A stretch of 64,000 bases of DNA from positions 186,001 through 250,000 of the forward strand of contig WTXI01000020.1 in NCBI GenBank assembly GCA_022376515.1, given 5' to 3'. This stretch comes from Lactifluus volemus (taxonomy: Eukaryota; Basidiomycota; Agaricomycetes; Russulales; Russulaceae). The notes under the pieces were generated by a model. It saw only the letters and a program-made list of their open reading frames with translations, was not told the origin of the DNA and ran no database searches. Made by a program: the position numbers and the translations under genes. Shown here piece by piece: positions 22,027-34,851 of this stretch. The first letter of the stretch is position 1; each line of letters opens with the position of its first letter.

Positions 22027-25000
22027 CTATTTCTTTCTTTGCTTACTCGTTCGGTTGCTCGATGGGGGCGGCGGTAATTCCGAAACTTCCCATTGATCTG
22101 AATCAGGAGGCGGCAGGTCCGGGGCGATCTGACGACCAGGGCGTGATTTGAGCGGACTGTGCGGACTGGAATGTGGAGCTAGGGATGGTGGAGATACGGA
22201 GGTGGACCTTGGACCGGCGCGTCGGCCTCGGTCGTCAGTCTGTTCATTTGATCGGTGATGGAACTATCTAGGAGTTAGCGGATGAAAAGTAATGTCGGTA
22301 ATCATGGTGTATTCACAGTGATTCGGACCGTCGACTCATTACCCAGTTGGTACAGCTTTCTTTGAACTGTATCAACATCGCGGCTAGATCATTGTAGAAC
22401 TATTGTCGTATTAATCATTCAAGGACACGACCGACAGAAAGGCTCATGTGGAAACGCACTTGCATCCCCTCGTCTAGATGTCGGACAATTTCTTTGTACT
22501 TGTGATAGGATAAATCTAGAGATTGTAATGCATGTTCGCGCTCTTTCACGGAGGGATCTTCTCTCCGAGAAGAGATGAAAGAATCCATCCGGGTCTGATT
22601 AGCGAGCGTGTCAGGACATCACCGAAATAAAATAAACGCATTGGGGGCTTTCCTTGACATTTTCCAGTAGCTCCGATTGCATGGCAGCACTTTCTTCTAT
22701 GTCACGACGAAATTTGTCATATTTCGCCAGCTCCTGGTCCAAGGTTTCCTCGAACATGGACGGCTGAACTTCCGCCCACCTCTCCAGACCCGCCGCTTCC
22801 TTTAGAATGCGTCCACTGATATCATCGGCATCTGAAAGGCGCTGTGCGCGTGACACCAATTGGTTGCGCTCGCGCACGAGGTCATCTAACTGTTCCAGCA
22901 TCACGCGGAGGGCACGGGCGTGAGTTTGTGTAGCTCCAATCGCCGGCCGACGCGTACTTGTCCATACAACCGTGGATGACGGCACGGCGGCCTCCAACTT
23001 GGCCTAGAGGGGGTAATAGATCGCTCGTAACGGGGTACAGGTTACGTTGATCCACGCACTTCGTCCCAAGTAAGTTGAATGATGCATTTCTCCCATTCGT
23101 CCCATCTTTGCCTGATGACGGCATCGCTCTCTGCCGCCTGGTGTAGAATGTTACGGTATTTCTCGGCCTTTGATGTTAATTGACCGTTCGCCTGATGGGA
23201 GGGCAGACGGTGTGTCAGCGTGGTCCTTCGTAGCTGCTCATCTTCGGAAGCTTCCTGATCTAAAATGTCCAAGGCCTGAGGGAAATTATGAGGAGCTGCG
23301 ATTGATGGTAACAATGGTTCAGCGCGTACTTCCGTAAGAACAGTCATGGCGCGCTGCGCCAACATTTCGACGTCTTCCAATGATTTCTCCACTCGTTCGG
23401 GTCCGTTCTCTAACCGAACCTCCTCCGCCCTTTTGAGCAGACTAGGAGGTAACCCAATCGGCTTGTCCAAGGCGTCTAATGCGGCAGGAAGGTTGTGGAA
23501 CTGAAGTTGCCTAGAGCAGTCAAATGAATGAACACTATTCGTATATCCTACGTACACTGCCACTCACTGCGTACACACATCATTCAGATTCTGTGACCTA
23601 TCCTTGATATGCTCTTTGATCGTGGTGTTTCGCCTGTCAATGTATATTTCTGGAACTCGTTAATAAAGGGCGGGGATAAGAGGATACCCGCGGTACCAAT
23701 TGCAGTCTGTGCACCCCAGCTGACCAGCTCGCCAAATATTAAATTATCATTTCCCAGAATCTTTTTGGGTTCGGTAAGTTCTGGTGAAACCACGCTCGCC
23801 ACCATTGACGCCGGTTGAATCACCGGCAGAGAAGAAGCGGCCGGTACATCTTGATGATAGATCAAATCATTGTCACGCTGCGCCCGAGTGAGATTTGAGT
23901 CCACGATCTCCAATAGGGACTGCATAATAATCGTCAGATGGTAATAAGTACGGCAATACGACAACATACTTTGACGTCTTCCAAGACCAGCTTAGACGCC
24001 CCGCGACGGGCCGTGTCAAACGCCTTTTTTGCTGTAGTTTGTGCAAAGAGGAGGCGCGCAACTTCGTGCCCGTACCTGAGATGTCAGGAGTCAAGACACA
24101 AACAGTAAGATACAACGCCCCGCTGACTTGTTGCGTTCGGTGTCATCAACGGATTTGCGATACTGGGCAGCGGCACTGAAATGGAGGCTCTTGACTTCAA
24201 TGTGCACAATCCATCCCTAGGAGATATCTTTGAGTCGAGATGGCCCAAGGAGAAACGTGTGAAGATGACTGACGGGTGGCAAGGCACTTTGGATAGGTGG
24301 GACCGCATCCCGAATTGCTAATCGTGTGTCCTCGTAAAAAGCCGAAACCTGAAAAAGAGAAAACACGCTAAACGGACAGTATATGGGAGGAAGGATAACC
24401 AACCTGTGCTGCAAGCTTTGCTATTGTCCCGTTCGAGTTGCGGCCTATGTTTGAAGCTAAGAAACGTCTGATAAGGATAAATCTCGTGATCGTACCCATG
24501 ACCGCCCACTGCCACACACATTCCTGCGCCTGTGCCAACATGAATAACTCTAATGAAGTTAGAAACATTTCTGACACGTCCAATGGTAGTTCATCTTCTT
24601 CAGAGATTGAATCCCTGAGTCTGGGCCATACGTGCGCCTTCAGGTACGAGAGTGTACCAGCGGAGCTCTCAGGGACAGACATACAATCAAATAAAATCGG
24701 CATTTCGACCCGATTTAAGCTCTCACCTGATAAAACGTGCTGGCCCGTTTTACACCTTCAGGGGTGGTGCGGTCCTCCGTAAGACCCAAGTGTGAATAGA
24801 GAGAAGCCAAGTTGAATAGTAAACAACAGCGTTCAAAGTGAAGGTTGGATAAGGAGGCTGGAAGTGCATCTGGAGAGGAAACGGGCGCATAAGGTATGTC
24901 GAGCGCTATCTAGACTGACGGTTAGACGGAAGAACGGAGAAGGGGCACGAGATCCATACGTCTTCCGGCAACTTGGTGAGAATAAATGCGAGGTGTGCAT

Positions 25001-25255
25001 GATACCTGCACGACTGGTGACCGGGGAATCAGCGAGATGATTCGGATTGACAACTTACACGAGCATTTTCTCGACTTGATCTACGTGAACCGAACTTGTT
25101 GTCACAGCCTTGCGCAGCTCCTCCCATCTATTGATGTCCCATTTAAACGCGTCGGGATGTACATTATGATGTTTGGAACGGATGTGTCCGTAGACTGCAT
25201 CCCTCAAAGGGATGAGATAGGTCCTCTTGAAAGGGATTGACAACTGGTTTGTCAT
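22027..25255 (-). CDS. RIM20: pH-response regulator PalA/Rim20 (Bro1-domain scaffold)
   Basis: Bro1-domain protein of the ambient-pH (Pal/Rim) pathway. It binds ESCRT-III (Snf7) and the YPX(n)L/I motifs of the PacC/Rim101 factor so that the factor is proteolytically activated. The start MTNQLSIPFKRTYLIPLRDA is diagnostic of the PalA/Rim20 Bro1 domain. On the minus strand follow LPYAPVSSPDALPASLSNLH, ERCCLLFNLASLYSHLGLT (about 24830), AQECVWQWAVM (24530), LHKLQQKRRL..., and then the coiled V-shaped region (ALDKPIGLPPSLLKRAEEVR, ARALRVMLEQLDDLVRERNQ, MFEETLDQELAKYDKFRRD). The tail is proline-rich: PDLPPPDSDQWEVSELPPP, ending SKQRKK. Many short introns. It sits divergent from a small proline-rich gene. 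Confidence 0.9.
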
Positions 25256-25704
25256 TTGGGACTAAGAGGATAAATGCGCGTTTACGAGGTCGGGTCGAGT
25301 TGCCACCGACAGGTTCAGCCACAGCCGTGATGAGGACGTGTTACGTTACTCGGAACCGGGCTATGCACATTCAATACAGATCTTGTCTCTTTTTCCCATT
25401 CCCCCAATCGCGATATCTTAGCGCTACCGTATGCTTTACCACGCACCAAACGCGTGTTAACCCCTTCATTATAGTTCAAAGATCCGGAGACGACAGATAG
25501 ACATCCAGCCTCGGCGACGATGACGCACCCCTCTCTACATTCGTGTATTAATTTAATTCACACCGTTGGCAATATACCGCTTTTGACGTTCACCTCTCAT
25601 ATTCCCAGTTGTGGTATCTTAAACTGCCTCTTTTCTGGGCCCTCTCTGCCACGCCACGGTACTTAAAGGCAAGGCATATCTGCCTGGCACTATTATCACT
25701 CCCC
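25256..25704. promoter_or_regulatory. Divergent promoter interval, PalA/Rim20 and proline-rich gene
   Basis: These 449 bp lie between divergent starts. I looked for the fungal PacC-type site GCCAAG, because PalA acts upstream of PacC, and saw no clear GCCARG core near either start. No gene is visible. Confidence 0.35.
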
Positions 25705-26370
25705 ATGGGTTCCTACCAAGTCCCATACAACCAGCCTCCCTCCTATGTTCATCACTACGACCCTCCTCCCAGGCTGCCTCCCACTGGCGTCGTACACCCC
25801 GCTCCTGGTGGCGCAGCACCCTACCCATCCTGCGCTCCCGTTAATGCACCCCGACCATATCCCAATGTTGGGGTCCATCCCAATCCTCAACGGCCTCAAC
25901 TGAGTGGAAGTAACTTTGCGCCGCAACCAAGTGGTGGATACACGCTGCAACAACCACCCAACATGTCACAAATTGCCCTCAGGCCAGACTATGTATGCAA
26001 GGTTCTACTTTGACTTCCGGCTATTCCTAACTCGATCCGCGACTCTTTTCAGAAAGAGGTTCGTCACTGTCGTAGATATCATTGTTGCACGACAAGTAGT
26101 TGATGTCATGAATTTCCTAAAGGGAAAGCAAGTCCAGGTCCGCATCACTACCGACTTTTGGGTCGCAGCAGTCATTGTCAGTGTTCTCGAATTCTGCCAA
26201 AAGGTGATCATTGTTGGGTCGCTTGACGTTGTGGCATTTAACTGATCGCGAGGAACCAACAGTTTGGTGGCCCAAAATATCGTGTTCAGTTTGATTCGCC
26301 GGATGGGAGTGGACGAAAAGAATTGGATGTGACCGGCCAGGATTTGCTCCCTTACTGGCCACGGCAGTAA
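25705..26370 (+). CDS. Small proline-rich protein with a Tudor/SH3-like C-terminal segment
   Basis: Unrecognised. The start MGSYQVPYNQPPSYVHHYDP opens a region of about 90 residues rich in Pro, Tyr, Asn and Gln (LPPTGVVHPAPGGAAPYP; GGYTLQQPPNMSQIALRPDY). After an intron near 25995-26050 a folded-looking part follows: MNFLKGKQVQVRITTDFWVA. Another intron ends near 26261 before GGPKYRVQFDSPDGSGRK and LDVTGQDLLPYWPRQ. The pattern of short strands with conserved aromatic and Gly residues suggests a small beta-barrel (Tudor- or SH3-like), but this is inference. The exact joints are uncertain. PalA/Rim20 lies divergent to it, and no functional link can be shown. Confidence 0.55.
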
Positions 26371-26721
26371 AATATATATGCGTGAATTGTATGCGATAAA
26401 TTGTAATATATCTATTGTATGTATGCGAAGCGGAGGCTGCGGAGTTGATGGAAATACCGAAAAGGTAAGCGGGAGAATTGTCGGTTAACTACCATTGCCA
26501 CCCTTGGTTTCGCTCAATCATTAACCTGCTTTTCTTCTCCCGCCGCCTCCCCTCTCCGTTCAACTCTCTCCGTATTTTTCTTCCCATCTAGCGCTGGCGT
26601 CGCTCTCATCAAAGTCTGCGTCCCATAAATATCGATAACGACGACGGCTCTCGTTCGACCCTAGGATAGCATCTTTCTCTCTTTCATTCCATACCCACCT
26701 CCTATCCTGCACTCGTCCACA
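26371..26721. other. Intergenic, 351 bp, promoter of the RasGAP gene
   Basis: It contains an AT-rich block (26375-26425) and then long pyrimidine tracts (26525-26590; 26665-26715, including TTTCTCTCTTTC) that precede the RasGAP start codon. CT-rich tracts before the start are common in fungal promoters. No other gene is seen. Confidence 0.45.
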
Positions 26722-29544
26722 ATGTCTTCCTTTTCTGAATCCCCATCTTCTCCAACAACGATGTCATCCAGACGTCTCACAAACAGAAACACTAATAGAT
26801 ATAGTGTTACTGCCCTGTTCAGCATGGCCGCCGAACAAGATGTAGAGGTTGAAGATGATTTGGCTAGAGGTACGTATCAACCTGACTCTGTTAACCTCTT
26901 TTTAATGCAATACCTTCAGCCCAAAAGCGTTTACGAGACCTAAAGGCTCGCATTTCAACACAATCCAAGAAGAATTTCGTCTTGGAGCGTGATGTACGCT
27001 ATCTCGATCAGAGGATAGCTCTCCTCATTCAGAATCGTATGGCTCTCGATGAAGTACGTCTCTTATCCCCCCTCTCTCTTTATCAAGCCAAAATTTATGC
27101 ACCATCTCAGCAACGTGAAGTCGAGAAGCATTTCGAGGAGGTAGACCCCACCGAAGGCCAGTTCCCGGATGAGCGCAAACTTCAACAATACTCCAATCTT
27201 TTCTTCCTCCTCCAATCAGAACCTCGTCATATTGCCGCACTTTGTCGTCTTGTTAGCCTGACGGAAATCGACACCCTCCTTCAGACCGTCATGTTCACTC
27301 TCTACGGTAACCAATACGAAAGCAGAGAAGAGCATCTCCTCTTGACCATGTTCCAGTCTGTGCTTTCTGCTCAATTCGACACCGCGACGGAATTCGGGTC
27401 ATTGTTACGTGCCAATACCCCAGTTTCCCGGATGATGACAACCTACACACGTCGCGGACCCGGCCAGAGCTATCTTAAGAGCGTTCTCGCCGAACGTATC
27501 AACAGTCTGATTGAACATAAGGAGCTAAACTTGGAGATCAATCCGGTCAAGGTCCGCTCATTTTATCGATATTCGCTCTTCACGTGTTCTTCATATTCTT
27601 TCGTTGTCGCGCAGGTTTATGAACAGATGATCAGCCAGATCGAGGAGGAGACTGGTTCTTTACCCGAGAATCTTCCTCGGGGCGTTCCTCCGGAAATTGC
27701 TGCGGCTAACCCCGATGTGCAGGCGATCATAGCTCCGCGGTTGACCATGTTGATGGAGATAGCGAATAGCTTTCTCGTTACCATCATTGATAGTTTGGAA
27801 GATGTTCCCTATGGCATTCGGTGGATATGCAAACAAATCCGGAGCCTCACTCGAGTGCGCACATAGCGTCTGCTTCTTGTCATATCTTGTTTCTCACTGG
27901 GGGCACTTCAGAGAAAATATCCCGAGGCCACTGACATTGCAATCTGCTCGCTCATTGGTGGTTTCTTCTTCCTTCGGTTTATCAACCCCGCGATTGTCAC
28001 TCCGCAGGCCTACATGTTAGTCGATGGTGTTCCGGCCAAACACCCGAGGCGAACATTGACATTAGTACGTGTTGGTGATCGGCGATCGGGGCTCTGTTGA
28101 CCGCCGGTGTAGATCGCAAAGATGCTTCAAAATTTGGCAAATAAACCATCCTACTCGAAGGAGGCTTATATGGCAACCCTCAATCCGTTTGTGGAAAACA
28201 ACAAGGCACGAATCAACCAATTCTTGAACAGTCTTTGCGAAGTTGGAGACTTTTATGAAACTCTCGAGGTATGCTCTTCACCATGCCTTGGTGCCGCAAA
28301 ACGAAGTTTTAATTAAACGCCTCTATGTAGATGGACCAGTATATGGCTCTCTCCAAGAAGGACATGATGATCCATATTACGTTGAACGAACTGTACAACA
28401 CTCACTCTCTGATCTTGCAACATATAGAAGCGCTAGTACGCCGTTCCAGTCCTTACAATCACTCTATTGCTGATCATCTCCCAGTCACCAAATGACAAGC
28501 AGCATCTACGTATTTTAATGGACGAGCTGGGACCAGCACCTCCCCAGGTGCCACGGAAGGAGAACCGGACAATCGAGCTCAAACTTTATAGCCGCTGGGA
28601 GACACCCGTGCAAGACATACAAGCTGCATTTGCAGACTCGGTCTCGTCAAGTGACATGCTCTACATGGAGACCAAGTCAATCTTTGTTCAGCTCATCCGC
28701 TCGCTCCCTCATGTGGCCGATAAACAACCATACAACCTCAGTGCTATTGCTGAACGAGCAGCAACGACAAAGGATGCGACACTTGTACGTAAAGGCATCA
28801 AGGTGAAGGAGATGTTACGGGAACTGGAGGAGCTTAAGATCATCGAAGCGACTGATGGGTACAAGCTCATGCAAGACGAAGTCGCCGCTGAACTCGTCCA
28901 CCTTGGGAACCTCCGCGACAAAGTCATCCTTGAGACCAAGTCGCTTGAGGCTGTCTACAAGACTATCCTCGATCACAACAACTATATGCGCGGGCAGCTC
29001 GAGCAATACAAGGCGTACTTGCAGAATGTGCGCATCACGGCATCAAAGGACAAGGGCGCGGCGACTGCCGTTGGAGTCGTCAGTGTTGGAGGGAAGGAAA
29101 AGAAGCCTCCAAAGGCGGCTGTGTTGGGACCCTACCGCTTTACACATGCTCAGCTAGAAAGGGAAGGTATCATCGTCGAGAGCAATGTTCCAGACAGCAG
29201 GTTTGTGATAAACGCCCTAGTAACTCTGCGCCACCCTCATCACCGATCTACCTAGGCGGCCGAATATCTACTTCAATATCACATCGCCAACTCCGGGGAC
29301 GTTCATCATAGCGCTTCATTACAAGGGTCGAGAGAAAGCGATACTGGAGATGGACCTGAAAATTGATGATCTGCTAGAGAAGGTGTGTGTTTCACATACA
29401 AATCAACACCTGTTCCCCGAAACGTGAACTGAATTATTCCTCATGTAGCAAAAAGATAACAAGCATCTTTTGGATCTAGAATACGTGCAACTGAACGTCC
29501 CAAAGGTGTTAGGCCTCCTCAAGAAGGTCTTTGCCAAGCGGTGA
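26722..29544 (+). CDS. gap1: Ras GTPase-activating protein, IQGAP-related (Gap1 type)
   Basis: Stimulates GTP hydrolysis by Ras. The layout matches S. pombe Gap1/Sar1 and mushroom Gap1: a coiled-coil N-terminus (LRDLKARISTQSKK, FVLERDVRYLDQRIALLIQN), a RasGAP domain and a RasGAP-C domain, without calponin or IQ repeats. RasGAP signatures are LLTMFQSVLSAQF, FGSLLRANTPVSRMM (arginine-finger region, about 27395-27430), SYLKSVLAERINSLIE, ALEM-type helix PRLTMLMEIANSF, YGIRWICKQIRSL and FFFLRFINPAIVTPQAY (27970-28015). The C-domain has WETPVQDIQAAFADS, IRSLPHVADKQPYNLSAI and PYRFTHAQLEREGIIVES, ending VLGLLKKVFAKR at 29542-29544. About nine short introns. Frame continuity is good throughout. Confidence 0.92.
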
Positions 29545-30129
29545 AAAAAAATGTTCTGAACTTCCACTGCGCGCGCCACCCACCTCAATTGTCTTTTTTC
29601 TACTGGTTTTCCTCCTGTGCTTTTTTGTGTTGTTGCTTCCTAACTGTTTTCCTTGATGATGATGTTTGATGCCCCGGTCCAGCTTGTGCGGTCCTGTTAC
29701 CCATCCATTTGCCAGTTACCCCAGCGCTCTCATCGTACACGCCTTCTCTACCATTTAGTTTTCAGTCGGAGGGCGCTTTAGACTACCGCAGCTCTACACT
29801 CGCTCCTTCACACCACTCTATGTCACAACCTCTCTCCTCCCTTCTCATCTTTCCTCTCTTTATTAGTTTAAGATTCCTTTCTCTCCTCTTTTTTTATTAT
29901 ATTCTGTCTGTCTCGTTCGTCCACTGGATGTATTATTGTTGTAATTATCATTGTGCGGCGGGATAAGACGACCGATATGCAATATAAGGCTTGTTGTGCG
30001 CGTTGCGAGGGGCTGTCAAGCGTAACGATGCGCGCGCAGATTCCGATCCGATTGGTACCGACGGGCTCATTTCCCCCCCTGAATAGAATGGAAGACGGAA
30101 GACGGAAGGGGTTTAATAATAGTTTACGT
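29545..30129. other. Convergent 3' intergenic region, 585 bp
   Basis: It lies between the RasGAP and ER DnaJ stop codons. It is T-rich at 29590-29650 and 29850-29910, fitting the RasGAP 3' untranslated region. No gene is supported. Confidence 0.4.
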
Positions 30130-31742
30130 CTATAGTTCGTCTTTATCTCTATGTACGTTCCCGTAAAATGCCTCGGCGAGACCTATTTGAATGTTTCATG
30201 TGTGAGCGCGGTTGAACTAGACCAAAAAGAGAAGGTAGACAATAGGCTCACGTCTTCGTGTTTCCGTCGAGAGCTCAGTTGGGAGCACCACATTATATTC
30301 GACGAATAGGTCGCCAAAAGTGGACGGGCGTTCGAAATGAGGCATACCCTCGCCCTTGATGGTCTGTACGAACCCGGGCTGTGTGACGCCTTTGCGCACG
30401 AGCGGGACGTCGTGACCATCCAAGTGAGTCAAGTTGCGCGTGAAGCCGAGTAGAGCCTTAAATAAAATAAAAAGTGGCAAAAAGGTTGTGTGAAAAAAAA
30501 TTTGGGAAAATTTGGGGAACACACACCTCGTCGACCCCGATCGTCTCTTTCCAGTACAAGCTGCTCTCCTTGCGTCTCCAAGCGCCGCTCTCCGCCGACT
30601 CCGCACGCGCAGCACGACGTCTCCAGGTTCCCAATCCGGACTCTCGTCACCCTCACCCTCATAGATGACTTCGTGACCCTCGGGGGCGCCGCGGGGTACT
30701 TCTAGAGTAAAGTGAGCCGTGTGTTCGAGCACCTTGTGACCGCCGCAGGCGGTGCACTGTCGGACGACGACGCGGCCTCGCCCACCGCAAGCGTTGCACG
30801 TCACTTGCGATTGCGCATACATGCCAGGGAAGATTTGTTGTTTGACCACGCGCACGCCGCTACCACCGCATTCGGAACACGAGTGGATGTCACCGTCCGA
30901 GGCGGCGCCGGATCCGCGGCAGTGGTCGCATAGCACACTCTTTTTGATCATGAACTAAGGGGAATTGTAAGATGGTGAGTATGAGAGGAAGGGTGTGTGG
31001 GTGTGGGGGGGGAGGGGAAGATGAGTTGGTGGATGATGGATGATGAGACTCACGTCGATGCTGGCACCCTTGTATACATCTGCGAGAGAGACCTCAAACT
31101 CGGAGACGGACGTTGGCCCCCGGCGCACTTGATCTTGTGCTTGGACTACGCAGAAGGAAGAGAGTATTTACATGTCAGCGAACACACGAAACAGAGTCTC
31201 AAATTTTATTTTATTTTTCATACGTACATCCTCCACCGAAGAACTGCGAGAACATGTCAAAGGGGTTGGCATATTTGTGCTGGCCGCCTTCATGGGCCTT
31301 CAAGCCCTCCTCGCCATGTCGGTCGAATATTTGTCGTTTCTGTCCTCAATTCTCTGTCAGTGCACACACACACTCGTGTTAAGCGTATACTTACAGTTGG
31401 ATCAGAGAGGATCTCGTATGCTTACAAAAAGCGTGAGATGGAATGCGCGGACGGCTGAGCCCATGCCTTGGACGTACCGTGTGCGACTTCAACAAACCTG
31501 CCCTCCGCCTCTGGATCTTGGTTCTTGTCCGGGTGGTATTTACGACTGAGACGTTTATATGCTTTTTTAATGTCCTGTTCCGATGCAGACCTGTCCACTG
31601 TTTGAAGTCACAAAGTTACAGCAAGTACGGCACATAGCGGGGTCAACGCACAGTCAAGAACTTTGTACAAGTCCGCTGCGTTGATGAGTACAACACATGT
31701 GAGAAGAAGTGTGAGAAGAAGAAAGAGTGGATTGATGGCCAT
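30130..31742 (-). CDS. SCJ1: ER-luminal DnaJ/Hsp40 chaperone, Scj1 type
   Basis: Type I J-protein that helps BiP fold proteins and acts in ER-associated degradation. A cleavable signal [20 protein letters not shown] (start 31742) runs into [10 protein letters not shown], the first helix of the J domain. The J domain (with the HPD-containing exon near 31530) is followed by a Gly/Phe-type linker. The zinc-finger region has [24 protein letters not shown] and CTACGGHK. Then come [60 protein letters not shown] and [15 protein letters not shown]. The last exon, 30182-30130, encodes [16 protein letters not shown], so the protein ends in the KDEL retrieval signal. This fixes the ER assignment. The 69-bp intron before it (30251-30183) would, if retained, end the protein after [10 protein letters not shown] without KDEL. 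Confidence 0.93.
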
Positions 31743-32013
31743 CTAGCTGGCTTGAAGCATGGACAGGACAAGATGAGAACGGTAACTTTTTGATGGGAAC
31801 GGCGGGATGCGGACATGTCGCCTTGAATGCTCACGACACGTCGGTGCGACCATATATTCGGGTTAGGGTCTAATTCATGTCCATCATACATCATCATCAA
31901 GTCCAAATGTAACTAAAGTGTCAAACTGTCCCAAGTCCAGGTACCAATATGCGTAATGCGTGAATGAAATCGAATAAGGAATGAACAGATGAGGCGTCGA
32001 GTCCAGTAGAACC

Positions 32014-34429
32014 TCACCGAAATGAATCGATATGTGAGTGTGCAAAGGCAAGCAAATTAAAGGGTAATAATAGATCAACACAAAATCCCGTAGAAAGTGA
32101 GAAGGCAAGTGAAACAACGGCGAGCATGGCCATCACACTGTGTGGCCTGATGGTGCTGCCGCCCGAATTGTATCCTGGTGGCCGCCCAAGTATCACGGTC
32201 GAAATAGGCAGTGGGCTTACTGTAGTACGAACGACGCCGCTCGCATCGGTGAGGATAAGAGTCGCGAGCGTAGGTGTCGGCGTCACTCCTGGAAGAGATG
32301 TCACAACCAACTTTTGTGACACGCCGTTGGCGACTTGCTCGATTAGGGGTGAATAGGTCGACGTCGCAAGATCAGTGGCAACGACAACGGAGATCGGTAC
32401 GGAAGTATTGAATATGTATAAAGGGGTTGTCGGAGACGGCGTTGGTACGATATAATTAGGCAGATTGGTTGCAACAGTGTCTGATTGGGAGGAGAAAAAT
32501 GCAGAGAGTGACGCAGGTGAGAGAGGTACCGCCCCTTGTCGGAGCGAGTAAAGGCCGATAAAGGGAGGCTCCTTGTAGTCAATGCCGTAGCTAATTTCTT
32601 ACATGAGAAAATGTTGTGCAGCAACAAAACTGGCGTATCACACCTGAACACAGAGTACACCGTCTGCATGAAAGCAGAACCTATCTGCCAGTCGATGCCA
32701 TCTGAACTTGGAGGCGAAGCTTTGGGCCATGTCAAGCACAACTCGGGTACGCTACTAGTGGGCCCGATCATGTAGTCGGATGGAAGGAGCGTGTAAGCGT
32801 TCGCACTACAACGGGGCAGGTTACAACCACGGTCAAAAAAGAGAGATTTGGTGACTCACCTGAAAGTGAAGGTCATGGTCAAGTTAGTGTTGCAGGGGAT
32901 TGCCCATTGTCCGGCTAAGGTAGACGTAAGGCTCAAAGTGGTCAACAAAAGATGAAGGGACACACTGTTATCCACTAGGCGGCTACCGTCGATGGCGTTA
33001 AATATTCGTTCAACCTGAAAGGAAGAATCAATCAATACTCTTAGGGGAATCACAGACACTGTTGCTTACGTCTTGATAGGGACCAAAGATCCCATTAGTG
33101 CCCCTGCGACCAAGAACTAGCTAAGCACAAAAACAAGAAGGCAAATAAAATGACTCACAAATCAAATAACGCCACAGAGCGATCGCCATTTGCTTGAGGA
33201 TATGTGGGCTCGAGTTTGAAGGTCTTTGTCCCTACCTGCGAACTGCAGCGTGAGCCTGATCAGAAAAGGCTTTGCCGAGGCACTGACTGTGATAGTCGAG
33301 ATGGGGATGGCCCATTCCAGGTAGCTAGATGCAGCAATCTCAGAGCCAAATGGCTCAAATGGAATGACCTCGTTCCATTCAATAAGGGCAACATCACTGA
33401 CAACCGTCGAGTCGATAGCACCTACGGAAAACACAATCAAAAATCAAGTTCGGGTGAGGGTGGACAGAGAGAAGCCGATCTCACCAAGCGAAAGGGAACC
33501 AGCCGATGAATTGCGCTGTAACCTCACGGCAAAAAAGGATAATCCAGCACGCCTTGTTGGGCCAACTTTGCAAAAAAGGGCGGCGGCGCTGTTTAGACCC
33601 GATCGTCAGAAGTCATGGGGTTGCAAATAGCCGACGAGTAAACGTACAGCCAGCTACGAGCCCACGGATCCTGGAAAGGCGGGAGAAACCAAGGCCGAGG
33701 ATGCCACTGACTTGATCAACAAAAGAAACGTTGGTGTAGTTCATCAGACCTGTGGGAAAAAAAGGCATGAGAGGAAGCGACGGTCAAAAGGAGGTACCAC
33801 GAACCGAAAGCCTGTCCGTATGAAGTGAAACCCGCGAGGTTCATGGCCTCCTGGGCGACAAAGCCCGATGCAACTAGAAAAGAAGTTTGAGCGACTGTTA
33901 AAAAGCCAGATTTGAATAATAGATAACGTACCGGTGGTATCGACAAAGCTGACGTTGAACACCGTCTGATTCTGATTGACAGAGACGAACGTCGGACTGT
34001 CGTAGTTCAAAAGATACTTGGGCAGATTCTTGCATTGAGCGGTGTTGCAAGCCGAGGAGACGACCCAAGTGTCTGAAGAGGCCGTGTCGCAGGCAACACG
34101 AAGACTGATATTTCCGAGAGAGATGACGGAATAGTACGTCCTGCAAGCATGAAGAAAAAAAAAAACCCCCTTTGATGAGTGCACGGGGTGCGGGAAGTGG
34201 AAGGACTGCCTCACTGTTTGTCACTCGCGAGTATCAACGGGACGATGCCCGCGCTGGTGTTGCTAGCCGGGTTGGTAACGTTTTGAGTTGTCTGTCGCCT
34301 GAGAATGCTGCGAAGCGAGGAAGTGAGGAGCCGAGGGGTACGAATTTGGTGGTGACCTGAGAGTGCGCGTGCCCAAGCTCCATGCAGCAGGGCAGGGAGA
34401 CAAAGGAGAAGGAAGAGGGAAGAGAACAT
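32014..34429 (-). CDS. Secreted or membrane-tethered pepsin-like aspartic protease (A1 family), altered active-site motifs
   Basis: Signal peptide MFSSLFLLLCLPALLHGAWA, a propeptide with SILRRQTTQN, then the pepsin fold: YYSVISLGNISLRVACDTAS with the first catalytic Asp in DTASSDTWVVSS, CKNLPKYLLNYDSPTFV, NYTNVSFVDQVSGILGLGF, and IDSTVVSDVALIEWN. The second motif SVALFDLGTNGIFGPYQDVE is split by an intron inside DL. Later come QWAIPCNTNLTMTF and DWQIGSAFMQTVYSVF. Usual A1 motifs are DTG and DTG/DSG. Here they read DTA and DLG, so both aspartates remain but neighbouring residues differ. A Ser/Thr/Pro-rich stalk and a hydrophobic segment (VMAMLAVVSLAFSL) near the end suggest surface tethering. 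More than ten introns. Activity is uncertain. Confidence 0.82.
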
Positions 34430-34780
34430 GGTGAGGGAGACAAGGCGGCTATTGGGTAAGATCCATAGAGGTTAGAGGTTGACAAGGGACTACACTGGTT
34501 TAGCTTGCTTGCGCACGGCACGGCAAGGCCCCCGTACCTAGTCCGACTCGGTCTCCGACCGGGCTCTCCGCTTGCTTAGCTCCGTATGAATGATACAGTA
34601 CTGTAAATAGGCAATTTGGTCCCCTCAGTCAGGCCCCCGCAGCCAGCACGCAGCCGCAGTGTACATGAGTTCTTTCCGCAGTTGATCTCGATGGGCTATA
34701 TAGTACTCCCGTCAATCTCCCCACATCTCCCCATTCCTTTATCTCCTCATTTCTTTCTCCCTCCCTTCTCCCTCCGTTAT

Positions 34781-34806
34781 CAACAACTCGTTGACTCGAG
34801 TTGTTG
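34781..34806 (+). repeat. Inverted repeat, 10-bp stem, 6-base loop
   Basis: CAACAACTCG, loop TTGACT, CGAGTTGTTG: a perfect 10-bp stem. It immediately follows a long pyrimidine tract. Confidence 0.9.
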
Positions 34807-34851
34807 GTATCCTCCCACTCCGCCTTCCTTCCTCCTTCCTCCTCCTATCCG

